A program made the position numbers and the translations under genes. The notes beneath the pieces were generated by a model. The model was not told the DNA's origin. It saw nothing but the letters and a program-made list of their open reading frames with translations, and ran no database searches. Source: Bacteroides faecis MAJ27 (GTDB lineage Bacteria > Bacteroidota > Bacteroidia > Bacteroidales > Bacteroidaceae). From it: a stretch of DNA of 64,000 nucleotides. The stretch lies in NCBI RefSeq assembly GCF_900106755.1, contig NZ_FNNN01000005.1, positions 124,001 to 188,000 of the forward strand, read 5' to 3'. Positions within the stretch are counted from its first letter, which is position 1. Each line of letters starts with the position of its first letter. Shown piece by piece: positions 1-9,705 of this stretch.

Positions 1-1521
1 GTTTTTACCTTCTTCTCCCCATTCTGCTCCACCTGTCATTGTCCAACATATATTCCAGTCATCTATCTTTTCAATTACATGATCAGAACAAACTATCTGG
101 AGGTTACCTGAATAATGGATAAGATTTGGGCTTAATGTTTTAGCGACAGCTTTCTTAATGATCAGGAGTGCTTTTTCAGCTCCTGTCCCTTTAAATCCTT
201 TGTCTTTGTCTTGGTATCCGTATTTAGCTTTTTCTGTAATTTCAAACAGTGCTTTAGCTCCTAATTCTATTTTTGCATTGTTCATGTATAGCTCTTTGCA
301 TTGGACAAAGCCGCCACCATCAACTATTAAATGACCTTCTGTCATTTCAAATTCATCAGTTACTATCAGTTTACATTTATTATAACAATAGTCATTCCAT
401 GCAGATATTTTCATATCTTCTGTGGTCCATGATCCTTCATTAACCCAAGAAGCTCCGGTACTGTTGATTACTGTTTCCTCTGCTTCTATAGTACCCGTGT
501 TAATTATGTGACTATTTCCTTGAGCATATATTTCCTCCGCTTTTAAGTTTCCAGAATTGGATATCGTGCTTTGACCATTTTCTCCACTTAATCTGTCTTC
601 AATGTTGGCAGTACCAGCATTGAAGAAGGTAGAAGAGTTGGTGCAGATTAATTTTTCGGCAGTAATTGTTCCTAAATTGTAAAGTTTATAATTATTGTCT
701 AATTGTATTGTTTTAGTTACTGTCAAAGTTGCTCCAGTACCAATCGTAATCATGCAATTGGCTTGTCCGTTATTTTGGGCCTGAGGCATGGAAACTTTTT
801 TCCCAGGGAGAATATATAAACAAGAGCCTTCAGTAAGATAAATCTGCTCAGATAGTTCAATATCTTCAGTTATATATAATTTTATATTTTTTATCCATAA
901 ACTGATTCTCTTCGTGGAAGAAGTAACTTTATAGCTGTTGCCTTCTACGCATTTTTCAGCGTTAAAATTTTCAATGTTACTAGGACATTCTAAAGGAAAT
1001 AAAGACGTATCATCGGGATTGGGGTCTGTTATTGTGGTAAAACCGCGAGTCGTAGCAGCAAGACTCCGCACAGAAGGTGTAGTTGTTTTGAAATTGCAGT
1101 TGGCAATTCCATCTGTAATCTCTGCTGTTCTGATAGTAGCAAGTCCCGTTGGAGTGATTTCTTTTACAAAAATAGTTTTGATTGTACTTTCGATTGAAAT
1201 TTCTGATGTATATGGTTCATTTCCTTTGGCTACACCTTTATCTAGAAGGTGTGCATTTGGCGAAATAATAGGATTTGTATCATATATCTCAACTACATAA
1301 TAAAATTCATCATCAGTCTGAGCATTAACTTCTACATTGACTTTTACATTGGAGGTTGTTGCCCAATTAAATCCATCCGGTGCAGCAAAACCATCCCCCA
1401 TTGGATTGGATGTCTGATAAGACGGATCATATAAATCCTTTTCAGAATCTACACAACTGAATAACATACTTACTATTGCTATCGCAATAACCGGCGTAAG
1501 CAGAATTGTTTTTTTCATCAT
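1..1521 (-). CDS. LruC-like surface lipoprotein, 3' end outside window
   Basis: The frame is open from an ATG-ATG pair at 1521/1518 to base 1, so about 507 residues are visible and the C-terminus is missing. The N-terminus is a lipoprotein signal: two lysines, a hydrophobic stretch and a lipobox (Leu-Phe-Ser-Cys, Cys near residue 23). It is followed by VDSEKD, an acidic tail like the Bacteroides surface-export signal. The start of the mature protein (DLYDPSYQ, then a Trp/Thr-rich strand) resembles LruC-domain lipoproteins. The later part is rich in Asn, Thr and Gly with recurring strand-like units (phrases such as NSGNL, NTGTI), suggesting a repetitive beta structure. The LruC domain itself would lie beyond the window edge, so the family call rests on the N-terminus. 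Function unknown; probably a cell-surface protein. Confidence 0.6.
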   Translation of the reverse strand, partial: MMKKTILLTPVIAIAIVSMLFSCVDSEKDLYDPSYQTSNPMGDGFAAPDGFNWATTSNVKVNVEVNAQTDDEFYYVVEIYDTNPIISPNAHLLDKGVAKGNEPYTSEISIESTIKTIFVKEITPTGLATIRTAEITDGIANCNFKTTTPSVRSLAATTRGFTTITDPNPDDTSLFPLECPSNIENFNAEKCVEGNSYKVTSSTKRISLWIKNIKLYITEDIELSEQIYLTEGSCLYILPGKKVSMPQAQNNGQANCMITIGTGATLTVTKTIQLDNNYKLYNLGTITAEKLICTNSSTFFNAGTANIEDRLSGENGQSTISNSGNLKAEEIYAQGNSHIINTGTIEAEETVINSTGASWVNEGSWTTEDMKISAWNDYCYNKCKLIVTDEFEMTEGHLIVDGGGFVQCKELYMNNAKIELGAKALFEITEKAKYGYQDKDKGFKGTGAEKALLIIKKAVAKTLSPNLIHYSGNLQIVCSDHVIEKIDDWNICWTMTGGAEWGEEGKN

Positions 1522-1555
1522 AATGTCTATTGTTTGATTGTTCTTTTGTTTGTTG

Positions 1556-1563
1556 CAAAGATA
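1556..1563 (-). promoter_or_regulatory. -7 box upstream of the LruC-like gene
   Basis: TATCTTTG on the minus strand matches the Bacteroides -7 consensus TAnnTTTG and lies about 35 bp before the start codon. I see no clear -33 TTTG at the usual distance. Confidence 0.4.
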
Positions 1564-1733
1564 GTTGTATATTTTGAATTAAAGATGTATTTTTTGATAT
1601 TTATTGTGTGGAAAACAACTATATTTCCGTTTTGGTTCACTTTTTTCGAAAAGTGAAAAGATGTTTGTCTTGTTTTTCTTTTGTCGAAACATTAGATAGT
1701 AACAATCAGGGGATTACTATGATGGTTATTTCT

Positions 1734-2774
1734 CTAAGGTTTGGTTATTTCTCCTATTAAACAAGAGTTCATTTTGTATCGTATCTCTTTATTAGGCAGT
1801 CCGTGTCCTAGCAAAAACATTAGTTTGGTTACAGCACATTCTGGAGTGCTGTCATATCCGCTGATGACGCCTGCTTCTAACAGATGCATTCCTGTTTCAT
1901 AACGCCCCATTTCTACTGCTCCGGAAGCGCATTGCGTGATGTTTACAATAATAATTCCACGATCAGTAGCCTCTTTTAATTCCCGGATGAACCATTCTTT
2001 TTGTGGTGCATTTCCTGATCCGAAAGTTTTCATAACAACAGCTTTTAATCCTGGAACATGGAGAAGTGAATGAATGATTTCCTCCTGAATGCCGGGAAAG
2101 AGAGTTAGTATGACTACATTCGTATCAAATAGATAATGTGGCTTTAACGGTTTGTCAGGGTCGGGTTTGCGAATAAGATTAGGTTCGTATTTAATGTGAA
2201 TGCCCACACGTGCCAATGGCGGATAATTGAAAGACCGGAAGGCATTAAAGTTCTCGGCATTAATTTTTGTAGTACGATTGCCGCGCATCAGATGGTTTTC
2301 GAAGAAAATGCATACTTCGGGGACAATAGCCGTACCGTCCGGATTCTTGGCAGCGGCAATTTCGATTGCTGTAATCAGATTTTCTTTTCCGTCTGTACGC
2401 AGTGTTCCGATAGGCAACTGAGAACCGGTAAGAATAACAGGTTTATTCAGATTTTCGAGCATGAAACTCAGTGCAGAAGCTGTATAGGCCATTGTATCTG
2501 TTCCATGTAGAATTACAAAGCCGTCGAAGTAGTCGTAATTATAGTTGATTATTTTTACAAGTTTCGCCCAATAAGCAGGTTCCATATCAGAAGAGTCGAG
2601 AGGGGGATCGAATTGATAGGAAGAAATGCGATAGTTGAATCTTTTCAGTTCAGGCACGTGTTTGAGCAAGTGGTCGAAATTAAAGTTTTCTAAGGCACCT
2701 GTCTCCGAATTTTCTATCATTCCGATAGTTCCACCTGTGTAAATTAACAAAACGGAAGGGGTCTCTATACTCAT
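1734..2774 (-). CDS. ansA: Type I L-asparaginase
   Basis: Hydrolyses L-asparagine to aspartate and ammonia. The 346 residues fit the family. The first catalytic Thr motif is TGGTIGM at residues 13-19 and the second is HGTDTMAYTA at 90-99, which carries the second Thr and the Thr-Asp pair. There is no signal peptide, so this is the cytoplasmic type I enzyme rather than the periplasmic type II. The start ATG at 2774 follows a -7 box (2803-2810). It stands alone downstream of the trp operon on the same strand, separated by a hairpin. As an ammonia-releasing enzyme it fits the nitrogen theme of the window, but no operon link is visible. Confidence 0.93.
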   Translation of the reverse strand: MSIETPSVLLIYTGGTIGMIENSETGALENFNFDHLLKHVPELKRFNYRISSYQFDPPLDSSDMEPAYWAKLVKIINYNYDYFDGFVILHGTDTMAYTASALSFMLENLNKPVILTGSQLPIGTLRTDGKENLITAIEIAAAKNPDGTAIVPEVCIFFENHLMRGNRTTKINAENFNAFRSFNYPPLARVGIHIKYEPNLIRKPDPDKPLKPHYLFDTNVVILTLFPGIQEEIIHSLLHVPGLKAVVMKTFGSGNAPQKEWFIRELKEATDRGIIIVNITQCASGAVEMGRYETGMHLLEAGVISGYDSTPECAVTKLMFLLGHGLPNKEIRYKMNSCLIGEITKP

Positions 2775-2802
2775 AATTGATAAATTTCTGTTAAAACGCT
2801 GA

Positions 2803-2810
2803 CAAAGATA
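2803..2810 (-). promoter_or_regulatory. -7 box of ansA
   Basis: TATCTTTG on the minus strand (TAnnTTTG consensus), 29 bp before the ansA start. The -33 element is not evident. An AT-rich stretch with 7-bp spacing (units ending in TGAA) lies just upstream at about 2818-2846. Confidence 0.45.
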
Positions 2811-2935
2811 TAGATTAATTGTGAATTATGAATAGTAAAAGATGAATTTGTTCGTAGTTTGCTGTGAAATGTTATAAATATGAATATTTATGCGAAAAGC
2901 TGCGATGGATTAAAAGAAAAAATGAGGTGAGTCAT

Positions 2936-3020
2936 AAAAAGTAGTAAGGTAACTAAGATAATCGGGTAAAATCGTAATGCAAAGCAAAATGATGTTATCC
3001 GATTATTTTAGCTACTTGCT
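2936..3020 (-). terminator. Inverted array and likely terminator after trpA
   Basis: Arms at 2943-2969 and 2995-3020 pair over about 26 positions with a few mismatches; the inner core ATAATCGG is intact in both. On the minus strand the second arm is followed by a T run (2936-2940), so the structure can end the trp transcript 20 bp after the trpA stop. The arms have a loose 7-bp period and resemble the other inverted arrays in this window. Confidence 0.6.
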
Positions 3021-3039
3021 GTTAAGCTGTTTCCTATGG

Positions 3040-3810
3040 CTATCTGAGTGCTTCTTTCAGTTTTAGAATGGCTTTTTCCGGATCTTTTTCTTCTTCAAGC
3101 AGAGTGACAAAGCGGCTGCCTATAATAGCTCCGGAAGCATGTTCGCAAGCCGCTTGGAAAGTTGCTTTGTTAGAGATGCCGAACCCTACCATTAACGGGT
3201 TGCGCAAATTCATATCTTCAATCTTCTTAAAATAGGCACGCTTCTGTTCGTTGAAGTCTTGTTGTGCGCCCGTAGTTGCTGCAGATGAAACCATATAGAT
3301 GAATCCATCTGTATGTGCATCAATCTCCCTTACCCGCTCTTCACTGGTTTCCGGGGTAATGAGCATGATTACTTTGATTCCATAACGCTCGGCAATGATG
3401 CGGTAGTGGTCTTGATAATCCCTAAAGGGCAAATCGGGGATGATAACACCATCTATTCCACATTCTACACATTGATGGCAGAAGTTTTCAAATCCGAACT
3501 GCATGATCGGGTTTAAATACCCCATAAATACCAATGGAATGTTTACATCCTGACGAATGTTGCGTAATTGTTCGAAAAGGATCTTTAATGACATTCCATT
3601 ACGTAAAGCCTGAGTAGCCGCATTTTGGATAACAATACCGTCTGCCATAGGGTCACTGAATGGAATACCGACTTCGATCATACTGACTCCATGTTTTTCG
3701 AGCGTACGGATAACGTTGGCTGTTCCATCTAATGTAGGATCACCTGCACAAAAATAAATAGAAAGAATGTCTTTCTTGTTGCTATTGAAGAGTTGATTAA
3801 TTCTGTTCAT
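3040..3810 (-). CDS. trpA: Tryptophan synthase alpha subunit
   Basis: Cleaves indole-3-glycerol phosphate to indole and glyceraldehyde-3-phosphate; indole passes to TrpB in the alpha-beta complex. The 256-residue TIM barrel has the family signature IEVGIPFSDPMADG, with the catalytic Glu at about 46 and Asp at about 57. The phosphate-binding segment (GFGISNK) lies in the C-terminal third. It is the last gene of the trp operon, 19 bp after trpF. TrpB is at the opposite end of the operon, so the two subunits of the complex are the first and last genes translated. Confidence 0.96.
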   Translation of the reverse strand: MNRINQLFNSNKKDILSIYFCAGDPTLDGTANVIRTLEKHGVSMIEVGIPFSDPMADGIVIQNAATQALRNGMSLKILFEQLRNIRQDVNIPLVFMGYLNPIMQFGFENFCHQCVECGIDGVIIPDLPFRDYQDHYRIIAERYGIKVIMLITPETSEERVREIDAHTDGFIYMVSSAATTGAQQDFNEQKRAYFKKIEDMNLRNPLMVGFGISNKATFQAACEHASGAIIGSRFVTLLEEEKDPEKAILKLKEALR

Positions 3811-3829
3811 GACTATTGAAAATTTAAAT

Positions 3830-4453
3830 TTATGATTTTAGTTCATTTAGAAACATCCGAATGCGTTCCGGGTCTTTTTCTCCTGCTTTCCGTTCGAAGC
3901 GGCTGTTCAGGTCGTAACCTGCCAGTCGGGGATGATTGAATTCTTTCAATGCGTTGGCACTGTGACAATTGATGCCGCCGCTCAATAAGAATGGAACTTG
4001 TCCGTTGTAGGTATGCAGGATATTCCAGTCGAATTGATTTCCTGAGCCACCATACTGCTCACATTTCGTATCAAACAGGAAGAGATTGCAAGCTTTTTCA
4101 TACTCGCTTACATGATTCAAATCTTTCGGACGGGCTACGGAAAAAGCTTTGATGATTTTCAGACCGGAGGCGCGCAATGACTGGCAGTATTCCGGTGATT
4201 CTTTGCCGTGAAGCTGGATATATTCCAGTCCGAAACGATCGGCGTACATCGTGATTACTTTTTTGTCTTCATTCACAAAAACTCCGACACGGCGGGCATG
4301 AGTAGGCAAGTAGGCAGGAAGTTCGTAGAGATAACGGGGAGATTTGGGATAGAAAATAAATCCCATCATATCCACTTTCTGTAGTGATTCCACGTCCCGT
4401 ATATTCTGGGCTTCACGCATACCGCATACTTTGATGATTTTTCCGTTGATCAT
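3830..4453 (-). CDS. trpF: Phosphoribosylanthranilate isomerase
   Basis: Catalyses the Amadori rearrangement of phosphoribosylanthranilate to CdRP in tryptophan synthesis. The 207 residues form a short TIM barrel with the N-terminal motif KVCGM carrying the catalytic Cys at 10. The general-acid Asp is in FLFDTK, and there is a Gly-rich phosphate site (LSGGIN). It is a separate gene here, not fused to trpC as in enterobacteria. Gaps are 21 bp to trpC upstream and 19 bp to trpA downstream. Confidence 0.95.
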   Translation of the reverse strand: MINGKIIKVCGMREAQNIRDVESLQKVDMMGFIFYPKSPRYLYELPAYLPTHARRVGVFVNEDKKVITMYADRFGLEYIQLHGKESPEYCQSLRASGLKIIKAFSVARPKDLNHVSEYEKACNLFLFDTKCEQYGGSGNQFDWNILHTYNGQVPFLLSGGINCHSANALKEFNHPRLAGYDLNSRFERKAGEKDPERIRMFLNELKS

Positions 4454-4474
4454 AGGTCTGTCCGTTTTTGATGG

Positions 4475-5266
4475 TTAATAAATTTGTTGGATGGCTTTTA
4501 AGAAATTCTGCAAAGTTTCTCCCGGTTGTGGAGTTTTCATAAATGTTTCTCCGATAAGGAATCCCCGGAATCCCGCTGTCCGAAGACGTTTTACCACTTC
4601 CGGATCGGAAATGCCACTTTCCGATACCAATACTGTATTTAGTGGAAGTTGTCCTGCCAGCCGGAAAGAGTTCTCTACATCTGTGTAGAAAGTACCCAGA
4701 TTGCGATTATTAATTCCTACCATGTCTATTTGGCTATTAATATAAGGCAATTCTTCCGTGCTATGTATTTCCAGTAATACTTCCAGTCCCAGTTCATGTG
4801 CCTGTTCCGCCAGTTCTTGACATTTCCCTTGTTCCAATGCGGCGGCAATAAGGAGTACAGCATCTGCGCCGACTATTTTAGCTTGATATAGCTGATATTC
4901 ATCAATGATGAAATCTTTCCTTATAATAGGTATGTCGACTAAAGGACGTGCAGTGCGGATGTCTTTCAGGCTTCCTCCAAAGAATTTTTCATCAGTGAGA
5001 ATAGAGAGGGCAGAAGCACCTGCAGTGACATAGGATGGAACAATTTCTTCGGGACGTGCCTCCTGCTTGATCCACCCTTTAGATGGCGAACGACGCTTAA
5101 ATTCGGCAATGATACCGGAATCGGAAGAAGCTAAGGCTTTTTTCATGGAGTGGGAAGCCGGAATTTCATGGATACCTTCCTGCAATTGCTCGATGGAAAT
5201 AGCTTGCTTCTGCAAATCAACTTCAAATCGCTTGTTAGCTATAATTTCGGATAATATATCTTTCAT
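4475..5266 (-). CDS. trpC: Indole-3-glycerol phosphate synthase
   Basis: Ring-closes CdRP to indole-3-glycerol phosphate. The 263 residues carry the expected motifs in order: EFKRRSPSKG near residue 55, IRKDFIID (catalytic Lys), LLEIHS, GINNRNL and VSESGI. The ATG at 5266 follows a 27-bp gap from trpD that is filled by a degenerate 7-bp array. Monofunctional. Fourth from the end of a compact minus-strand operon. Confidence 0.96.
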   Translation of the reverse strand: MKDILSEIIANKRFEVDLQKQAISIEQLQEGIHEIPASHSMKKALASSDSGIIAEFKRRSPSKGWIKQEARPEEIVPSYVTAGASALSILTDEKFFGGSLKDIRTARPLVDIPIIRKDFIIDEYQLYQAKIVGADAVLLIAAALEQGKCQELAEQAHELGLEVLLEIHSTEELPYINSQIDMVGINNRNLGTFYTDVENSFRLAGQLPLNTVLVSESGISDPEVVKRLRTAGFRGFLIGETFMKTPQPGETLQNFLKAIQQIY

Positions 5267-5273
5267 TTATTTT

Positions 5274-5299
5274 GAATTATTACTTATCACCTATTATTT
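5274..5299. repeat. Single degenerate 7-bp array at the trpD stop
   Basis: On the minus strand this reads as consecutive heptads AAATAAT, AGGTGAT, AAGTAAT, AATTC, starting within the last codons and stop of trpD and filling the trpD-trpC gap. The units match those at 32527-32594 and 61744-61831, but no inverted partner is present here. Confidence 0.5.
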
Positions 5300-6292
5300 A
5301 TTATTCAATTCAATGAATTTCTTTAATGTAGTCAATGCCCGGCCACTTTCCAGAGATTCCTTAGCGAGGGTGATGCACTCTTCAATCGTTTTTTCCGGAT
5401 GAACTACCTGAATAGCGAAAGCTGCATTAATAACAACTACGTTCTTTTGTGCTTCCGTAGCCGTATTATTCATGATGTTATCAAAGATTTTGGCGGCGTC
5501 TTCCGGTGTTTGCCCGCCATCCAGATCAGCATCTTGATAACGGGAAAATCCGAGACTTTCCGGAGTGTAGATCTTCTCATTCCCACAGGTTGCTACCTTG
5601 AACTCGTTTGTCAGAGAAATTTCATCATATCCGTCCAGACTATGGACAACTGCAAATTTAGTCTTACTTTCCTGATAAGTATAGGTATAAAGGCGCAAAA
5701 GCGGAAGATTATATACACCTAAGAGCTGATAAGCCGGTAATACCGGGTTAACCAACGGACCGAGCATATTAAAGAAGGTACGTACTGCCAGTCCTTTACG
5801 AATCGGGGCAACTGCTTTCAGTGCCGGATTAAACAATGGAGCATGCAGATAGGCGATATTACATAGTTCCATGCTGCGACGCATCTGGTCTACATCACTT
5901 GTGAATTTGACACCATGCTGTTCCATTACATTGCTGGCGCCACTGACTGAAGTTGCTCCATAATTGCCATGTTTCACCACCGGAATACCTGCTCCGGCTA
6001 CTGTAAAGCAGGCGGCTGTCGAAATATTGAACGTATTTTTCCCATCACCTCCCGTGCCGACAATATCTATCGGAGAGAACTCGCTCAAGTCAACCGGAAC
6101 CCGCATTTCCAATAATGCATCACGAAATCCGCATAACTCCTCTACAGAGATATTACGCATCAGAAAGACAGTGATCAGTGATGCCACCTGTACATCATTG
6201 TATTTTCCTTGTGCGATGTTTTGCAAGATAGTACGGGCTTCATCGCGTCCCAGATATTGGTGCTCGAAAAGTTTGTATAGAATCTGTTTCAT
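5294..6292 (-). CDS. trpD: Anthranilate phosphoribosyltransferase
   Basis: Transfers phosphoribose from PRPP to anthranilate. The 332-residue monofunctional enzyme has the PRPP/pyrophosphate loop GTGGDG at 79-84 and the anthranilate-site segment KHGN at 107-110 followed by SVSGASNVMEQHG. TrpG is a separate gene 4 bp upstream, so the trpGD fusion of E. coli is absent. The last codons run directly into a 7-bp repeat array. Confidence 0.96.
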   Translation of the reverse strand: MKQILYKLFEHQYLGRDEARTILQNIAQGKYNDVQVASLITVFLMRNISVEELCGFRDALLEMRVPVDLSEFSPIDIVGTGGDGKNTFNISTAACFTVAGAGIPVVKHGNYGATSVSGASNVMEQHGVKFTSDVDQMRRSMELCNIAYLHAPLFNPALKAVAPIRKGLAVRTFFNMLGPLVNPVLPAYQLLGVYNLPLLRLYTYTYQESKTKFAVVHSLDGYDEISLTNEFKVATCGNEKIYTPESLGFSRYQDADLDGGQTPEDAAKIFDNIMNNTATEAQKNVVVINAAFAIQVVHPEKTIEECITLAKESLESGRALTTLKKFIELNNK

Positions 6293-6296
6293 AAGT

Positions 6297-6863
6297 TTAT
6301 TCGTTTAAGAAGTTTTTGATAATTTCTTTTCCTTGTGGCGTCAGTACGGACTCGGGATGGAACTGGATTCCATGTACATTGTAGGTCTTATGGCATAGTG
6401 CCATAATTTGTCCTTCCCGGCTTTCTGCTGTTATCTCCAGGCATTCTGGAAAACCTTCCCGGCTGACTACCCAGGAATGATAGCGCCCGACAGGTATCTC
6501 TTTGCCTAATCCTTCAAAAAGTACCTCTTTCTGTAGGATACTGATCGGTGTCTGTACACCATGATATACTTCTTTCAGGTTTTCCAGATGTGCGCCAAAA
6601 GCCTCGCCGATAGCCTGATGCCCCAGACAAACGCCTAAGATACTCTTTGTCGGTGCATATCTTTTGATGACGGGCAATAACAATCCTGCTTCTTCAGGTA
6701 TCCCCGGACCCGGCGAGAGAATAATTTTGTCAAATCGTTCCACTTCATCAAGGTCTATCTGGTCGTTGCGGGCTACTTCGATGTCTGTAGCTCTCAGTTC
6801 TTTCACTACATGCAACAAGTTGTAGGTGAAAGAATCGTAGTTATCTAAAAGTAATATTTTCAT
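6297..6863 (-). CDS. trpG: Anthranilate synthase glutamine amidotransferase component
   Basis: Class I amidotransferase that supplies ammonia from glutamine to TrpE. The 188 residues hold the triad: Cys79 in GVCLGHQ and His169/Glu171 in FHPES. The oxyanion motif PGPG is at 51-54. It lies 69 bp after trpE and only 4 bp before trpD, suggesting coupled translation with trpD. It could in principle also serve PabB, but its operon position favours TrpE. Confidence 0.95.
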   Translation of the reverse strand: MKILLLDNYDSFTYNLLHVVKELRATDIEVARNDQIDLDEVERFDKIILSPGPGIPEEAGLLLPVIKRYAPTKSILGVCLGHQAIGEAFGAHLENLKEVYHGVQTPISILQKEVLFEGLGKEIPVGRYHSWVVSREGFPECLEITAESREGQIMALCHKTYNVHGIQFHPESVLTPQGKEIIKNFLNE

Positions 6864-6932
6864 TTTGTTTTCATTGTAAAATTGTTGTTCAAATGGTTAT
6901 TCTGACTTTTTCAGACGGGCTACTTTGAACGA

Positions 6933-8339
6933 TTAGTTTTTTAAATTGACAGCCAAATCGATTGCTTTTTTCAGAGCTCCTAATTTATTGTTCACCTCTT
7001 GCAACTCGTATTCATCCTGGCTACGTGCTACGATGCCTCCTCCGGCTTGAAACCATAATTCATTATTCCGACTGACAAAAGTACGAATGGTAATCGCTTG
7101 ATTTAGTTCTCCGTTTAGTCCGATAAAACCGATACAACCACCATAAGCACCTCGATTGTGAGGTTCAATTTCGCTAATCAACTGCATGGCACGTACTTTA
7201 GGTGCACCGCTCAATGTCCCCGCAGGGAAAGTATCGATGAAAGTTTTAATCTTATCCGCTCCTTCATTCAACTGGCCGCTTACACGGCTGACCAAGTGAA
7301 TTACATGGCTGTAATACTGTGGCTCCTTATAAAACAATACCCGTACATCGTGACAGTTACGCGAAAGGTCATTTCTTGCCAGATCAACCAGCATCACGTG
7401 CTCTGCATTTTCTTTTGGATCTGCAAGGAGTGCTTCAGTCAGTTCGCGGTCTTTTACCGTATCTCCGGTACGGCGGGTTGTTCCGGCGATCGGGTCGATA
7501 TAGGCACGTCCGTCTTCAATTTTACAATGTGTCTCCGGTGAAGAACCGAAAATACGATATCCTCCGAAGTCGAAATAGAAAAGATAAGGAGAAGGGTTGA
7601 TACTTCGAAGAGCACGATAAACTTTGAAATCATCTCCGGCGTACGGTTGGACGAATCTTCTGGAAAGAACAATTTGAAAAACATCCCCACGCATACAATG
7701 TGCAATTCCCTTGCGAACATTCGCTTTATGTTCTTCATCGGAGATCGGACTGGTGACAGGACCTGTCACCGAGAAATTGTAAGAAGCATAATTCCTGTTC
7801 TCGATAGCAGCTTCCAGTTCCGGCAAACCGCTTTCTTCTCCTTCACCCAGCATCTCTACCAGAGTCAATTCATTCTTGAAGTGATTGAAAACAATGATAT
7901 ACTTATATAATATGTATAGCAAATCCGGAGCATCATTCTGTTCATCATGACTTTCTTTTACCGGAATATGCTCGAAATATTTTACCGCGTTGAACGTGGT
8001 ATATCCGTAAAGTCCGCAAACATTTTTGTTCTCTCCGGTCACCAGAAACTGGCTGATGAATTGATTCATCGCTTTTTCTACGGTGAATGATTTGGTTAAC
8101 GGTTCTTCCTTCCGGCTATTGTCGGGATAACTCGTCGTGACAATTCCACTATTGACACCTATACTTGCCAGTGGGCATAGAGCGATGAATGACAGGGAAT
8201 TTTCTCCAGCATGGTAGTCGGAGCTTTCCATCAATGCGGATTGCGGATACATATCACGTACTTTCAGATAGATACTGACCGGAGTATGCATATCTCCGAG
8301 TACCTGTTTGCTATGGGCTGTATAACTGAATGTTTTCAT
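6933..8339 (-). CDS. trpE: Anthranilate synthase component I
   Basis: Converts chorismate and ammonia to anthranilate, the committed step to tryptophan. I place the start at the ATG at 8339 (MKTFSYTAHSK, 468 residues). An upstream in-frame ATG at 8414 would add 25 unlikely residues and overlap trpB. The N-terminal ESSDYHAGENS segment corresponds to the Trp feedback site (LLES motif). The chorismate-binding core includes PIAGTTRRTGDT and, later, GTLSGAPKVRAM and GGCIGF. It is second in the operon, 43 bp after trpB. Confidence 0.95.
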   Translation of the reverse strand: MKTFSYTAHSKQVLGDMHTPVSIYLKVRDMYPQSALMESSDYHAGENSLSFIALCPLASIGVNSGIVTTSYPDNSRKEEPLTKSFTVEKAMNQFISQFLVTGENKNVCGLYGYTTFNAVKYFEHIPVKESHDEQNDAPDLLYILYKYIIVFNHFKNELTLVEMLGEGEESGLPELEAAIENRNYASYNFSVTGPVTSPISDEEHKANVRKGIAHCMRGDVFQIVLSRRFVQPYAGDDFKVYRALRSINPSPYLFYFDFGGYRIFGSSPETHCKIEDGRAYIDPIAGTTRRTGDTVKDRELTEALLADPKENAEHVMLVDLARNDLSRNCHDVRVLFYKEPQYYSHVIHLVSRVSGQLNEGADKIKTFIDTFPAGTLSGAPKVRAMQLISEIEPHNRGAYGGCIGFIGLNGELNQAITIRTFVSRNNELWFQAGGGIVARSQDEYELQEVNNKLGALKKAIDLAVNLKN

Positions 8340-8382
8340 TTTTATAAATTCTAAATCCAAACTACAAATTAGATGTTGATAA

Positions 8383-9567
8383 TCACTTTTCATTGAAAGA
8401 CAAATAAGTTTCAATGTCCTTGTCGCCTCGTCCCGATACGGTCAGTACAACCACATCTTCCGGTTTGAACTTCAGTTTTTTCAGTGCACCGATTGCATGG
8501 GCAGATTCCAGTGCGGGAATGATTCCTTCAAGTTGGGTCAGTTCATAAGCGGCGTCTATTGCTTCGTCATCATTGACCGCCAATACGGTAGCACGTCTTT
8601 GAGCGGCAAGATTAGCGTGTATCGGACCGATTCCCGGATAATCCAGCCCAGCAGATATAGAGTAAGGCTCTTCAATCTGTCCGTCCTCGTTTTGGATAAC
8701 GTAAGTACGTGCTCCGTGAATGATTCCCATTTTACCAAGTTGGATCGTAGCGGCGGTCATTCCGGTCTCTATTCCTTTCCCGCCTGCTTCTGCCAGAATG
8801 ATGCCTACCCGTTCGTCGTTGATATAATGATAAATAGTTCCGGCGGCATTACTTCCTCCACCTACACAAGCTATCAGATAATCAGGGTAATCACGACCTT
8901 CTTTTTCCAAAAGTTGTTTTTTGATTTCTTCGCTGATTACAGATTGCAGTCGCGCCACCATGTCAGGATAAGGGTGAGGACCTACTGTAGAACCGATGAT
9001 ATAATAAGTGTCGGCAGGATGACAGCACCAGTCGCGGATCGCTTCGTTAGTCGCATCTTTCAGCGTCATATTTCCGGAAGTGACAGGGATTACCGTAGCT
9101 CCCAGCATCTTCATTTTTTCTACATTGATGTGTTGGCGTTCAACATCCGTTTTACCCATGTAGACGATACATTCCATATCCATCAGTGCACATACGGTAG
9201 CTGTAGCCACACCGTGTTGTCCCGCTCCGGTTTCGGCGATGATACGTTTCTTACCCATGCGTCGTGCCAGCAGAATCTGCCCGATGGTGTTATTGATCTT
9301 ATGAGCACCCGTATGATTCAGATCTTCCCGTTTCAGATACATTTTGCAACCATACTTCTCTGAAAGCCGGCGTGCCAGATAGAGTGGGGAAGGACGTCCT
9401 ACGTAGTCACGCAATAACTGGTCAAATTCTCTTTTAAATTCCTCACTTTCGAGTACTTCAAGATACCTGTTCTTTAATTCTTCTACACATTTGTGGAGAA
9501 TTTCCGGTACATAAGCACCGCCGAACTCTCCGTAATAGCCATCCTGGTCAACTAAAAAACTTTTCAT
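8383..9567 (-). CDS. trpB: Tryptophan synthase beta subunit
   Basis: PLP enzyme that joins indole and serine to make tryptophan. The 394 residues carry the PLP lysine in HTGAHKINN (Lys90), the catalytic Glu in AETGAGQHG (about 112) and the phosphate-binding loop [10 protein letters not shown]. This is the TrpB1 type, the usual partner of TrpA. It is the first structural gene of the operon, just after the leader terminator, so it is the first product released by antitermination. Confidence 0.97.
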   Translation of the reverse strand: MKSFLVDQDGYYGEFGGAYVPEILHKCVEELKNRYLEVLESEEFKREFDQLLRDYVGRPSPLYLARRLSEKYGCKMYLKREDLNHTGAHKINNTIGQILLARRMGKKRIIAETGAGQHGVATATVCALMDMECIVYMGKTDVERQHINVEKMKMLGATVIPVTSGNMTLKDATNEAIRDWCCHPADTYYIIGSTVGPHPYPDMVARLQSVISEEIKKQLLEKEGRDYPDYLIACVGGGSNAAGTIYHYINDERVGIILAEAGGKGIETGMTAATIQLGKMGIIHGARTYVIQNEDGQIEEPYSISAGLDYPGIGPIHANLAAQRRATVLAVNDDEAIDAAYELTQLEGIIPALESAHAIGALKKLKFKPEDVVVLTVSGRGDKDIETYLSFNEK

Positions 9568-9621
9568 AATCCTATTTGTATTTATTGTTTTATTTATTCG
9601 ATTTTCAAAACGGGTAAATAA

Positions 9622-9656
9622 AAAGAGCCCTGTCGCAGGTTGCGACAGGGCTCTTT
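9622..9656 (-). terminator. trp leader attenuator terminator
   Basis: A perfect 16-bp stem (arms 9622-9637 and 9641-9656) with a 3-nt loop, GC-rich in the middle. On the minus strand it is followed by TTTTTATTT. It lies between the leader peptide and trpB, 55 bp before the trpB start. The arm transcribed first contains CTGTCG, complementary to CGACAG inside the leader peptide gene, a possible 6-bp antiterminator contact. Confidence 0.9.
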
Positions 9657-9705
9657 CAAATCTGTTATATTTTTAATGAGGTATATACATACGAGCGCTG
9701 CTCCC

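Noticed and set aside
938..1300. Plus-strand frame inside the LruC-like gene
   Set aside because: Antisense to a lipoprotein with a clear signal sequence and continuous frame.
8340..8414. N-terminal extension of trpE to an ATG at 8414
   Set aside because: It would overlap trpB by 32 bp and adds 25 residues with no TrpE similarity; MKTFSYTAHSK is the natural start.
8497..9363. 288-codon open frame on the plus strand inside trpB
   Set aside because: It is antisense to a full-length, motif-complete trpB and has no family features; codon shadowing explains it.
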